64,000 bases of DNA. It comes from Streptomyces sp. NBC_00259. Lineage in GTDB: Bacteria; Actinomycetota; Actinomycetes; Streptomycetales; Streptomycetaceae. How positions within the stretch are numbered: the stretch's first letter is position 1; each line of letters begins with the position of its first letter. The stretch spans positions 6,203,501 to 6,267,500 of the forward strand of contig NZ_CP108080.1 in NCBI RefSeq assembly GCF_036181745.1, in the 5' to 3' direction. Under the pieces are notes generated by a model, which searched no databases, was not told the origin of the DNA, and worked only from the letters and a program-made list of their open reading frames with translations. Below, piece by piece: positions 40,577-49,243 of the stretch. Both the position numbers and the translations under genes were made by a program.

Positions 40577-42724
40577 TCAGGAGCTCGTGAGGACCACCAG
40601 TTGCCGGGTCGCCCGGGTCATCGCCACATAGCGGTCGACCGCCCCTTCGATGCCCTTGCCGAACGAGTCCGGGTCGACGAGGACGACCAGGTCGAACTCG
40701 AGCCCCTTCGACAGCTCCGGAGTCAGCGAGCGGACGCGGGGCGTCGCCCGGAACGTGGGGTCGCCGATGACGCAGGCGATGCCGTCGGCATGCGCACCGA
40801 GCCAGGCGGCGAGGACAGAGTCCAGGTCCGAGACGGATCCGTGGACGACGGGGATGCCGCTGCTGCGGATGGAGACCGGCACATTGGCGTCCGGGAGCGC
40901 GGCCCGGATGACGGGTTCCGCTTCCGCCATGACCTCCTCCGGCGTCCGGTAGTTGATGCTCAGCGAGGCCACGTCGATCCGGTCGAGCCCGATCCGCCCG
41001 AGCCGTTCCTGCCACGACTCCGTGAAGCCGTGCCGGGCCTGGGCGCGGTCCCCGACGATGGTGAAGCTCCGGGAGGGGCAGCGGAGCAGCAGCATCTGCC
41101 ACTCCGCGTCGGTCAGTTCCTGGGCCTCGTCCACCACGACGTGCGCGAACGGTCCGGCGAGCCCGTCCGGGTCGGCGCCGGGCAGGGCGCTCTCGTCGAT
41201 CAGCGTGTCCTTCAGGTCCTGTCCGTGCAGCATCGTCACCGCCCCTTCACCGTCGTCGTCGGCCGCGAGAACATTGGCGATGACGTCGGCCATGCGCTCG
41301 CGTTCGGCGGCCACCGCGGCGTTGTGGCGACGCTTTCGTCGCGCCGCCCCCGGATCGCCGAGCCGCTGCCGTGCCGCGTCCAGGAGCGGCAGGTCGGACA
41401 CGGTCCACGCCTGGGCGTCCTCGCGCTGCAGCGTCCGGACGTCGTCACGGCTGAGCCAGGGAGCGCACAACCGCAGATAGGCGGGTACCGTCCACAGATC
41501 CCCGACGAGGTCGGCGGCTTCGAGCAGCGGCCACGCCCGGTCGAGGGCCCCGGTCAGCTCCTGGTCGTGCAGCAGCGCCTTCCGCAGCAGTGCGGGAGGG
41601 ACATCGCCGTCGTGCTTGTCCTGGAGGATCGTGACCAGTTCCTCCCAGACCTGGTCGCGCGCCTCGTTGTGCGGAGTACCTGCTTCCGGTGCGTCGAACG
41701 CCTCGGCCCAGTCGCCGGCGCTCAGCCGGACCTCGGACCAGGGGGTCGTCACCGTCATCCCCTGGGTGGGCGGCTCCTCGTAGAACCTGACGGCCTTCTC
41801 GATCGCCTTGACCATGTGCGCCGAGGACTTCAGGCGGGCCACCTCCGGGTCGGTCTCGATCGCCGCTCCGGCTCCCTCGGTGACGAGGTCCCGCAGGGTG
41901 CAGGTCTGCACGCCCTCCTCTCCGAGGCTGGGAAGGACGTCGGCGACGTAGGCCAGGTAGGGCTGGTGCGGACCGACGAACAGCACACCGCCCCGACGGT
42001 GGCCGAGGCGCGGGTCGGAGTAGAGGAGGTGGGCGGAGCGGTGCAGAGCGACGACGGTCTTCCCCGTACCCGGACCGCCGTCGACGACGAGAGCACCACG
42101 GGAACCCGCCCGGATGATGGCGTCCTGGTCGGCCTGGATGGTGGCGAGCACGTCCCGCATCCGAGCCGACCGGTTGCTGCCGAGGCTGGCGATGAAGGCG
42201 GACTGGTCGTCGAGCGCGGCGTGCCGTTCGAGCCCGTCGGCGGTGAACACCTCGTCCCAGTAGTCGCTGATCCGGCCGCGGGTCCAGCGGTACCTGCGGC
42301 GGCTCGCCAGGCCCATCGGGTTGGCGTGGGTCGCGGCGAAGAACGGCTCGGCCGCGGGGGAGCGCCAGTCGATCAGCAGCCGACGCCCCTCGCCGTCGGT
42401 GAGGCCGAGCCGTCCGATGTACGTGGGCTCGGACTCGTCCGCGCCGACGATGTGTCCGAGGCACAGGTCCAGGCCGAAGCGACGCAGGGCGCGCAGGCGC
42501 GCGGTCAGCCGGTGGATCTCCACGTCCCGGTCCATCGCCTCCCGGCCCAGGCCGCCGGGCGCCCTGCGCAGGTCGTCGAGGCGGTCGGACAGTTCGGTGA
42601 TCGTCTGCTCGAGGCTCTCGCCGAGGGCCGCGAAGTGCTGCTCGTCGCCGCCGATCAGCGCCGGGTCGGCCTTGGGGGAGAGACGGCCGGGAAGGTCGAA
42701 CGCGCTCGTGGTCAGGGGGTTCAT
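40577..42724 (-). CDS. helR: RNA polymerase recycling motor ATPase HelR (HelD-like, rifamycin resistance)
   Basis: A 715-residue UvrD/Rep-type SF1 helicase related to HelD. The protein opens with MNPLTTSAFDLPGRLSPKAD and an antiparallel coiled coil (residues 30-80) that enters RNA polymerase. Walker A is VVDGGPGTGKTVVALHR, Walker B AHVVVDEAQELTDAEW, later motifs FTIVGDRAQARHGF, SINYRTPEE and AMTRATRQLVVLTSS. The actinobacterial class II HelD named HelR removes rifamycin from RNA polymerase and gives intrinsic resistance. A rifamycin-associated element lies 205 bases upstream, supporting drug induction. Start ATG 42724 (GGAGCTGATGGC before it). Confidence 0.85.
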   Translation of the reverse strand: MNPLTTSAFDLPGRLSPKADPALIGGDEQHFAALGESLEQTITELSDRLDDLRRAPGGLGREAMDRDVEIHRLTARLRALRRFGLDLCLGHIVGADESEPTYIGRLGLTDGEGRRLLIDWRSPAAEPFFAATHANPMGLASRRRYRWTRGRISDYWDEVFTADGLERHAALDDQSAFIASLGSNRSARMRDVLATIQADQDAIIRAGSRGALVVDGGPGTGKTVVALHRSAHLLYSDPRLGHRRGGVLFVGPHQPYLAYVADVLPSLGEEGVQTCTLRDLVTEGAGAAIETDPEVARLKSSAHMVKAIEKAVRFYEEPPTQGMTVTTPWSEVRLSAGDWAEAFDAPEAGTPHNEARDQVWEELVTILQDKHDGDVPPALLRKALLHDQELTGALDRAWPLLEAADLVGDLWTVPAYLRLCAPWLSRDDVRTLQREDAQAWTVSDLPLLDAARQRLGDPGAARRKRRHNAAVAAERERMADVIANVLAADDDGEGAVTMLHGQDLKDTLIDESALPGADPDGLAGPFAHVVVDEAQELTDAEWQMLLLRCPSRSFTIVGDRAQARHGFTESWQERLGRIGLDRIDVASLSINYRTPEEVMAEAEPVIRAALPDANVPVSIRSSGIPVVHGSVSDLDSVLAAWLGAHADGIACVIGDPTFRATPRVRSLTPELSKGLEFDLVVLVDPDSFGKGIEGAVDRYVAMTRATRQLVVLTSS

Positions 42725-42928
42725 GCCATCAGCTCCGATCCGGGGCGGCGGTCGCGAAGTCCGGCGGCGCACAACCGCACCCCGGCGCCCGGTCCCCGCG
42801 ACCGCGACGCGAGTCCCGTCGACGGCTCGACCTCACCGCACGACTCATCAACTGACAAAAGCCCACGCACTTAGTGAATCTCCCATTCCCGCAGCTTCCG
42901 GCTTCGGCCTGCGATTCTGCGGCATGAA

Positions 42929-42950
42929 GGGGGCCTTGCCGCAAGCCCCC
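42929..42950 (-). promoter_or_regulatory. Rifamycin-associated element (RAE) upstream of helR
   Basis: Read toward helR, the core is GGGCTTGCGGCAAGGCCC, an imperfect inverted repeat flanked by further G and C. This agrees with the published RAE, as I remember it, found upstream of rifamycin-inactivation genes and helR. The element lies in the direction expected for helR. Confidence 0.7.
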
Positions 42951-43030
42951 CGGTGCGCTATACGTTGTGAGTGGCGGGGAGTGGGTACTCCTCCGCGCCC
43001 TGATCGCCTGGCTTTGATCATTTCGGCCCC

Positions 43031-43072
43031 GATCACGTGACACCGATCACGTGACACGGATCACATGACGCC
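43031..43072. repeat. Three tandem 14-bp repeats with TCACGTGA cores
   Basis: Units GATCACGTGACACC (43031), GATCACGTGACACG (43045) and GATCACATGACGCC (43059). The first two contain the palindrome TCACGTGA. Position in a divergent promoter region suggests an operator array. Confidence 0.85.
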
Positions 43073-43395
43073 GATCGCTCGATCGCTCGCCGTGGACCGG
43101 CCAGCCCCCTGCGAGGCGGCCCGCGAACCACGTTCCGGAACATCGCATCGCCACCGGTGCCGCGGCCGCCCCCGGCCGGCCCGGACCGCTTCTGCTGCCC
43201 TCTTACGGTGTCGCCCGCCGACTCCGCCGTCTCCTGCAGTCTCCTGCCCTCTTTTGCCTGACGGCCCGTCAAGAAGATTTCTTTGCGAGGGCGATGAACG
43301 CATCGCGGTGCGCCATCCGTATGTAGGGCCGGACGCGTCCCCCCTCCCGGTCCCTTTCGGCGACCGGAGTCCGTACCCCCGCAGGAGGCGAAGAG

Positions 43396-44724
43396 TTGAG
43401 TCACAGGCGAATACCCAAGCGGAAGGCCATACTCGCTGGAGCCGGGGCGGTGGGCATCGCGGCAGCGGCCGTACTGCTGCCGAATGCCAACGCCTCGCAG
43501 TCGGGCGACGAACAGAACGCCCCCAGAAAGATGAGCGCGGCCTCCGCCTCGGACCTCCTCCAGCAGCTGGGCAAGCAGCTCGGTGACTCCTACGGAGGCG
43601 CCTACTACGACGCGTCGAAGCAGCAGCTCGTCGTCAATGTCGTCGGCGACGACAGCGAAGGCAGCGACGACGTCGAACGCGCCGGCGCGGTGGCACGCAG
43701 CGTGCAGAACAGCGTGGCCACGCTGAAGTCGGCGACGCAGTCGCTGACGCGTGAGGCCGCAGTCCCGGGGACGGCCTGGGCCATCGACCCCAGGACCAAC
43801 CAGATCCTGGTCACCGCGGACCGCACCGTCACCGGTGACCGGTGGAACCGCGTCGAGTCGGCCGTACAGGACCTCGGTGACGGAGTGGCCCGTATCAAGA
43901 AGTCCAAGGGCGAGTTCAAGACCTTCCTGGAGGGCGGGGACGCCATCTTCGGCGGAGGTTCGCGCTGCTCGCTCGGCTTCAACGTCACCACGCAGGACGG
44001 GCAGCCGGGCTTCCTCACCGCCGGGCACTGCGCCGTCGCCGCGGAGCAGTGGTCCGAGGAACAGAACGGCCAGCCGATCGGCACCGTCCAGGAAGCCGTC
44101 TTCCCCGGCGAGGGCGACTTCGCACTCGTGACGTACGACGACCCGGCCACCGAGGCCCCGAGCGCCGTCGACACCGGCAACGGACAGATCGTGGAGATCG
44201 GGCAGGCCGCCGACGCCGCCGTCGGCCAGGAAGTCTTCCGGATGGGCAGCACCACCGGCCTGAACGGTGGCCAGGTCACCGGACTCAATGCCACCGTGAA
44301 CTACCCGGAGGGCACGGTCAGCGGGCTCATCCAGACCGACGTCTGCGCGGAGCCGGGCGACAGCGGCGGTGCCCTGTTCACCCAGGACGGCGACGCGGTC
44401 GGCCTCACGTCGGGCGGCAGCGGTGACTGCACCTCGGGCGGGGAGACGTTCTTCCAGCCGGTGACGACCGCCCTGGACGCCGTCGGCGCACAGATCGGCG
44501 CGGGGAACGGCGCGGGGGGCGGCCAGGACGACGGCGCGGGCGGCGCGGACGCCGGAGCAGGTGACGGCGCGGGCGGCGCGGACGACGGGGCCGGTGCCGG
44601 CCAGGACGACGGAGCAGGTGACGGCGCAGGCAACGGCCAGGACGACGGGGCCGGTGCCGGCGAGGACAACGGCGCAGGCGTCGGCGCGGACGACGGCCAG
44701 AACGACGGCCAGCACAACGGCTGA
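43396..44724 (+). CDS. Secreted trypsin-like serine protease (S1, streptogrisin-like) with acidic Gly-rich tail
   Basis: A 442-residue exported protease from TTG 43396, seven bases after GGAGG. Signal: MSHRRIPKRKAILAGAGAVG with a hydrophobic core. A propeptide follows (about residues 35-175, AL_propep type: LLQQLGKQLGDSYGGAYYD). The chymotrypsin-fold catalytic domain has His in FLTAGHCAVA, Asp in GEGDFALVTY and Ser in EPGDSGGALFT, with a Cys pair around C198/H-C and CAEPGD/GDCTSGG. A tail of about 65 residues of GAG/DDGAG repeats ends the protein, longer than in the classical streptogrisins. It may be self-cleaved from its propeptide in the medium. Confidence 0.88.
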   Translation: MSHRRIPKRKAILAGAGAVGIAAAAVLLPNANASQSGDEQNAPRKMSAASASDLLQQLGKQLGDSYGGAYYDASKQQLVVNVVGDDSEGSDDVERAGAVARSVQNSVATLKSATQSLTREAAVPGTAWAIDPRTNQILVTADRTVTGDRWNRVESAVQDLGDGVARIKKSKGEFKTFLEGGDAIFGGGSRCSLGFNVTTQDGQPGFLTAGHCAVAAEQWSEEQNGQPIGTVQEAVFPGEGDFALVTYDDPATEAPSAVDTGNGQIVEIGQAADAAVGQEVFRMGSTTGLNGGQVTGLNATVNYPEGTVSGLIQTDVCAEPGDSGGALFTQDGDAVGLTSGGSGDCTSGGETFFQPVTTALDAVGAQIGAGNGAGGGQDDGAGGADAGAGDGAGGADDGAGAGQDDGAGDGAGNGQDDGAGAGEDNGAGVGADDGQNDGQHNG

Positions 44725-44828
44725 CGGACTCGGCTGACGGACCCGACTGACACGGTCGGCCGGCAAGCGACGGGCCGTCCCCGACGGCTCGCACAGGAGG
44801 AGGCCGCGCAGGCGTGACGCACAGGTGG

Positions 44829-45716
44829 TCAGGCGCCCTCCAGGAGCAGCTTCCTGCACTCCGCCGCGTCGAAGTCGCCCTTCGGATACTGCGGATCGAG
44901 CTCTTCCAGATGCTCCAGCAGCAGTCTGCTGACCGCCCAGTTGCGATACCACTTGCGGTCGGCCGGGACGACGTACCAGGGAGCCGCGGCCGTCGAGCAG
45001 CGCTCCAGGGCGAGTTCGTACGCCTTGCGGTACGCGGGCCACAGGGCACGGTCCTCGATGTCGCCGAGGGAGAACTTCCAGTGCTTGTCCGGATTGTCGA
45101 GCCGGGCCAACAGCCGGCGGCGCTGCTCGTCGTAGGAGATGTTCAGAAAGACCTTGACCACCGTGACGCCGTCCGCGGCGAGGGACTCCTCGAAGCCGTT
45201 GATCTCGCCGTAGCGCCGGCGGATCTGCGCGCGCGGCGCCAGGTCGCGCACGCGGGCGACGAGGACGTCCTCGTAGTGCGAGCGGTCGAAGATGCCGATC
45301 TCGCCGGAGCCCGGCAGCTCGCGCATGACCCGCCACAGGAAGTGGTGGTCACGCTCCTCCGCGGTGGGCGCCTTGAACGCCCTGATCCGGCAGCCGGACG
45401 GATTGAAGTGGCCGATGACGTGCTTGACCGTGCCGCCCTTCCCGCTGGTGTCCATCCCCTGGAGGATCAGCAGCACCCGGCGGCGGTCGCCCGCCGTGCC
45501 GGCCGCGTAGAGCCGTTCCTGCAGCTTCGCGAGGCGCTGCCCGGTCGTGGTGGTGGCCGCGAGGCCCGCCGCCTTGTCACCGGGACCGGCCGGCACGGCC
45601 CCGGGGTCGTACGAGGCGAGGTCGATCCGTTCACCCGGCGGGACGCGGAGCAGGTCACGGAGCCCGCCACCGAACGGGTCGGGATGCCGCCCGCGCCCGC
45701 TGCTCTTGTTGCTCAT
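44829..45716 (-). CDS. ppk2: Polyphosphate kinase 2 family protein
   Basis: A 295-residue cytoplasmic P-loop enzyme using polyphosphate to phosphorylate nucleoside mono- or diphosphates. Walker A is ILQGMDTSGKGGTVKHVIGH. GCRIRAFKAPTAEERDHHFL is the lid region, and IFDRSHYEDVLVARV the PPK2 signature. FLNISYDEQRRRLLARLDNP and KWYRNWAVSRLLLEHL close the fold. As a one-domain form it could be class I or III, so AMP or ADP acceptor use is open. The start ATG is at 45716. Confidence 0.9.
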   Translation of the reverse strand: MSNKSSGRGRHPDPFGGGLRDLLRVPPGERIDLASYDPGAVPAGPGDKAAGLAATTTTGQRLAKLQERLYAAGTAGDRRRVLLILQGMDTSGKGGTVKHVIGHFNPSGCRIRAFKAPTAEERDHHFLWRVMRELPGSGEIGIFDRSHYEDVLVARVRDLAPRAQIRRRYGEINGFEESLAADGVTVVKVFLNISYDEQRRRLLARLDNPDKHWKFSLGDIEDRALWPAYRKAYELALERCSTAAAPWYVVPADRKWYRNWAVSRLLLEHLEELDPQYPKGDFDAAECRKLLLEGA

Positions 45717-45820
45717 CCTCGTCACCTCGTACCCCTTGCTGGTCCCCACAGATGTGCCTGTCCCCACCGATCCTTCGATCCTCCACCGGAACGGGCGGCC
45801 CCGCGAGCGAGATGCGCTCC

Positions 45821-45862
45821 GAAGACCGAAGACCGAAGACCGAAGACCGAAGACCGCAGACC
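45821..45862. repeat. Heptamer tandem repeat (GAAGACC, five copies plus one variant)
   Basis: Five perfect GAAGACC units from 45821 to 45855, then GCAGACC, in the intergenic region between the PPK2 start and the PhoX stop. The unit is far less GC-rich than the surroundings. Confidence 0.9.
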
Positions 45863-45917
45863 GGCGGTCGGCGGCACGATGTCGGTGGCACGGCGGCACG
45901 GCGGTGCGGATGATCGG

Positions 45918-45946
45918 CGCATGTGGCATGTGGCATGTCGCATGCC
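45918..45946. repeat. Heptamer repeats around GCATGTG
   Basis: CGCATGT, GGCATGT, GGCATGT and CGCATGC follow each other, 56 bases after the GAAGACC array. Confidence 0.8.
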
Positions 45947-45952
45947 GCACAC

Positions 45953-45989
45953 CGGGCCCCGCCGGCGGCCGATCGCCGGCGGGGGCCCG
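45953..45989 (-). terminator. Terminator of the PhoX-type gene
   Basis: CGGGCCCCGCCGGCG pairs with CGCCGGCGGGGGCCCG (one bulged G) around a short loop, 17 bases after the stop on the minus strand. Confidence 0.75.
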
Positions 45990-46006
45990 ACGTGCGGTCA
46001 CGGGTA

Positions 46007-47410
46007 TCAGCGCCAGGGACCGGTCACCGCGAACGTCGTACCGGGCGCGTAGCAGTTGACGTACATCGTCGCGGCGTCCGGTGAGAACGTGACCCCGGCG
46101 AATTCGCCCCACTCGGGGGCGTCCGGCGTACCCGTGTTCTGGCGGTTGCGCGCCAGCGCGTAGACCTCGCCGCGCTTGGTCAGCCCGTACACATGCTGCG
46201 CGCCACTGCCGTCCTCGCACACCATCAGCCCGCCGTCCGGGGCGAGACAGATGTTGTCCGGCGACTCGCCGGGCAGCTGCACGTCGCTCGCCGGCCCGAA
46301 GACGATCACGAGGGTGAGGCGGCGCCGCTGCGGCTCGTACTTCCACACCTGGCCGAAGTGGTCGGCCGCCGAGCCGTCCTTGCTGTGCGCGAAGCTGGAG
46401 ACGAAGTACAAGGACGAGCCGCCCCAGTAGCAGCCTTCCAGCTTCTGGGCGTGGGTGATGCCCTTCGGACCGAAGTCCTGCAGCCGGACGGGGGTCTGCC
46501 GCGCCTGCGGATCGGGTACGGGGACCCATTCGACGCCCTCGAAGCGCGCGCCGGTCTCCTGGATCGCGGACAGGTCCGGCACCCCAGGTACCCGCATCGC
46601 CTCCAGGTGCCCGCCGGCCCGTAGCGAGCCCGTCCCGCCGAGCGGCTTCTCGGGCAGGAAGCGGTAGAAGAGCCCGAACGGCTTCTGGAAGGCGTCCTCC
46701 GTCTCGTACACGATCCCGCTGTGCGGGTCGACGGCGATCGCCTCGTGCTGGAAGCGGCCCATCGCGGTCAGCGGTACGGCTCCGGTGCGGAGCGGGTCGG
46801 CACCGTCGACCTCGAAGATGTAGCCGTGGTCCTTGGCGTAGCCGTTGGTGCCGGCCTTGTCCTCGTTCTCCTCGCAGGTGAGCCAGGTGCCCCAGGGGGT
46901 GGGCCCGCCCGCGCAGTTGACGGCGGTTCCGGCGACGGCGACGCGCTCGTCCAGGACGTTGCCGCGGCCGTCGAGCGTGATCGTCGTACAACCGCCCTTG
47001 GCGGCCGGGTCGTAGGTGAGGCCGTCGACGGTGGGGACGCCGATGCGGCCGTCGTGCCGGTTCTCGTGGTTGCGTACGAGGTGGACGCGGCCCCGGCGGC
47101 CCCGCAGGGCGGCCATGCCGTCGTGGTTGCTCGGCACGCTGCCCTCGCCGGAGCGCAGCGGATCGCCCTCCCGGGACAGGACCCGGTAGTGGAAACCTCT
47201 CGGCAGGTCGAGCAGTGCGTCCGGATCGGGGACGAGCGGGCCGTAGCCGGAGTGGCCACGGGCCGCCGCGGTGCCCACGAAGAGTTCGGAGAACGATCCG
47301 GTGAAGGCGATTCCGGCGACGGTCGTACCGGTGCCTGCGAGGATCTGACGCCGCGTCGCCGGCACCGACTGGTGCCGTGCCGACAACGGCTGGTCGTTTG
47401 CGGTCGTCAT
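46007..47410 (-). CDS. PhoX-type phosphatase (DUF839), Tat-exported
   Basis: A 467-residue exported protein. The signal has a twin-arginine motif ATRRQILAGTGTTVAGIAF, so folding with metal in the cytosol is likely. The five-to-six-bladed propeller of PhoX enzymes is marked by PSNHDGMAALRGR, VRNHENRHDG, WGTWLTCEENED, HEAIAVDPHSGIVYETED and SPDNICLAPDGGLMVCEDG. These enzymes hydrolyse phosphomonoesters with Ca and Fe. ATG 47410 with AGGAAG upstream. A PhoP box cannot be assigned by eye. Confidence 0.85.
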   Translation of the reverse strand: MTTANDQPLSARHQSVPATRRQILAGTGTTVAGIAFTGSFSELFVGTAAARGHSGYGPLVPDPDALLDLPRGFHYRVLSREGDPLRSGEGSVPSNHDGMAALRGRRGRVHLVRNHENRHDGRIGVPTVDGLTYDPAAKGGCTTITLDGRGNVLDERVAVAGTAVNCAGGPTPWGTWLTCEENEDKAGTNGYAKDHGYIFEVDGADPLRTGAVPLTAMGRFQHEAIAVDPHSGIVYETEDAFQKPFGLFYRFLPEKPLGGTGSLRAGGHLEAMRVPGVPDLSAIQETGARFEGVEWVPVPDPQARQTPVRLQDFGPKGITHAQKLEGCYWGGSSLYFVSSFAHSKDGSAADHFGQVWKYEPQRRRLTLVIVFGPASDVQLPGESPDNICLAPDGGLMVCEDGSGAQHVYGLTKRGEVYALARNRQNTGTPDAPEWGEFAGVTFSPDAATMYVNCYAPGTTFAVTGPWR

Positions 47411-47563
47411 GGGGCAACTTCCTGCTGGGGCACCCCCATGCAGAAGGCCATGGGGGAGGACAGGACGTGACCCGCATGTGTGTACCACGCGTACGGTGAC
47501 GCGTGAAGGCATGCGGGTCACTGTGCCCCGTGGGAGAGCCGGGGAAGCCGGGAGACCCGGGTG

Positions 47564-47989
47564 TCAGGCCAGCTTCGCGGTGAGGCTGATCGACGTGCCC
47601 GCCAGCGCCTGGCTCACCGGGCAGTTCTTCTTGGCCTCCTCGGCAGCCGCCTGGAAGCCCTCCTGGTCGAGACCCGGGACCTGGCCCTCGACGGTCAGGT
47701 GGATGCCCGTGATGCCCTCGCCGGGCTGGAAGGTGACATCGGCCTTGGTCTCCAGGCGGGTGGGCGGCGTACCGGCACCCGTGAGGCCGTGGGAGAGGGC
47801 CATCGAGAAGCAGCTGGAGTGGGCGCCGGCGATCAGCTCCTCCGGGCTGGTCTTCCCGTTCGCCTGCTCGGCGCGCGAGGGCCAGGAGACGGGCTGGCTC
47901 TGGATTCCCGAGGAGTCGAAGGTGACGACGCCCGAGCCCTTGAGCAACTCGCCTTCCCAGACGGTGTGCGCCGTACGCGTGGTGGCCAT
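47564..47989 (-). CDS. OsmC family peroxiredoxin-like protein
   Basis: A 141-residue thiol peroxidase of the Ohr/OsmC fold, which reduces organic hydroperoxides. The peroxidatic Cys is in LIAGAHSSCFSMALSHGL, the resolving Cys in EAKKNCPVSQALAG. The N-terminal HTVWEGELLKGSGVVTF and the EELIAGAHSS helix are typical of the OsmC branch. Start ATG 47989 (AAGGGATCC before). It stands alone. Confidence 0.9.
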   Translation of the reverse strand: MATTRTAHTVWEGELLKGSGVVTFDSSGIQSQPVSWPSRAEQANGKTSPEELIAGAHSSCFSMALSHGLTGAGTPPTRLETKADVTFQPGEGITGIHLTVEGQVPGLDQEGFQAAAEEAKKNCPVSQALAGTSISLTAKLA

Positions 47990-48059
47990 GATGGATCCCT
48001 TCTCAACGATTGCAAAGACTGCAATGAATCGGTTCCAACCGGCCCCAACCTACTGGAAG

Positions 48060-49130
48060 CTACCGGCCGACGAGGCCCTTCGCGTCCCGGGCGAGCGCCG
48101 TCAGCCGGGAGATCGCCCGGAAGTACTTCTTCCGGTACCCGCCCTTCAGCATCTCTTCACTGAACAGCTGGTCGAAGGGCAGCCCGGAGGCCAGCACCGG
48201 CACCTCCCGGTCGTACAGCCGGTCGGCGAGGACGACGAGCCGCAGCGCCGTCGACTGGTCCGGCACCGGCCGCACATCGGTGAGGCACACCGCGCGCAGG
48301 TCGTCCGTCAGCGCGCCGTAGCGACTGGGGTGCACCCGCGCGAGATGCTCCAGCAGCTGGGGGAAGCCGTCGAGGGAGGCGCCCTCGGTCGCGTACGCGG
48401 CCCCCGTGACCTGCTCGTGCGAGAACGGCGCCGGGGCCTCGGGGAGTCCGCGGTGGCGGTAGTCCTCGCCGTCGATCCGCAGCGGCCGGAAGTGCGCGGA
48501 GAGGCCCTGGATCTCGCGGAGGAAGTCGGCGGCGGCGAAGCGGCCCTCGCCGAGCTTGCCGGGCAGCGTGTTCGACGTGGCCGCGAGGGCGACGCCCGCT
48601 TCGACGAGCCTGGCGAGCAGGGACGACACGAGAACGGTGTCGCCCGGGTCGTCCAGCTCGAACTCGTCGATGCACAGCAGCCGGTGCCCGCTGAGCGTCT
48701 GCACGGTCTGCTGGAAACCGAGCGCGCCCACCAGGTTCGTCAGCTCGACGAAGGTGCCGAAGGCCTTGAGCGACGGCTCGGCGGGCGTGGCGTGCCACAG
48801 CGAGGCCAGCAGATGCGTCTTGCCGACGCCGTAGCCGCCGTCCAGATAGATCCCGCGCGGCGCGAGGGGCGCCGCGGGCTTCTTCGCGAACCAGCGGCGC
48901 CTGCCGCTGCCGGTGGCGTGCGCACCGCCCAGACCCGAGGCGAACGAGCTCAGCGCCGTGACCGCCTCGGTCTGGCTGGGCTGGTTCGGGTCGGGGACGT
49001 ACGTGTCGAAGCGAACGGAGTCGAAGCGGGGCGGCGGCACCATCTCGGCGACCAGACGGTCGGCGGGGACGTGGGGCTCGCGGGCGCACAGGGACAGCGG
49101 GACCGCTTCGGTCATGGGGGTGGTGGACAC
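48060..49130 (-). CDS. zapE: ZapE-like cell-division AAA ATPase (AFG1 family)
   Basis: A 356-residue P-loop ATPase. Walker A is DGGYGVGKTHLLASLWH, Walker B HRLLCIDEFELDDPGDTVL, followed by LAATSNTLPGKLGEGRFAA and LRIDGEDYRHR; all match the AFG1/ZapE family. In E. coli ZapE acts on FtsZ rings under stress; the mitochondrial relative handles protein quality. Actinobacterial copies are less studied. GTG 49130 is used (TACAGT lies just upstream, possibly leaderless); ATG 49115 is the alternative. Confidence 0.85.
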   Translation of the reverse strand: MSTTPMTEAVPLSLCAREPHVPADRLVAEMVPPPRFDSVRFDTYVPDPNQPSQTEAVTALSSFASGLGGAHATGSGRRRWFAKKPAAPLAPRGIYLDGGYGVGKTHLLASLWHATPAEPSLKAFGTFVELTNLVGALGFQQTVQTLSGHRLLCIDEFELDDPGDTVLVSSLLARLVEAGVALAATSNTLPGKLGEGRFAAADFLREIQGLSAHFRPLRIDGEDYRHRGLPEAPAPFSHEQVTGAAYATEGASLDGFPQLLEHLARVHPSRYGALTDDLRAVCLTDVRPVPDQSTALRLVVLADRLYDREVPVLASGLPFDQLFSEEMLKGGYRKKYFRAISRLTALARDAKGLVGR

Positions 49131-49230
49131 AACCACCCACTGTACCGAGCCCCCCGGGCGGCGAGGTCCGGGGCGTTCCGCCGCGGGGACAGCGGTCCCG
49201 GGCGGGCCGTCGTCGCCGGTGGGGCCGTGC

Positions 49231-49236
49231 CAGACT
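49231..49236 (+). promoter_or_regulatory. -10-like box of leaderless reductase gene
   Basis: CAGACT precedes the ATG at 49244 by seven bases, with no ribosome-binding site between. Confidence 0.4.
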
Positions 49237-49243
49237 GCTCGGT

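Larger units (their letters stand above)
42725..43395. other. 671-bp divergent region between helR and the protease gene
   Basis: No gene is visible. It contains the helR leader, the rifamycin-associated element (42929-42950), three 14-bp repeats (43031-43072) and two 8-bp GATCGCTC copies (43073-43088). About 300 bases of protease upstream DNA follow, without clear signals. Confidence 0.6.

Noticed and set aside
40601..42874. 757-codon plus-strand frame over helR
   Set aside because: Antisense shadow; helR has complete helicase motifs.
45821..45862. GAAGACC array as a CRISPR
   Set aside because: The units are seven bases with no spacers; it is a simple tandem repeat.
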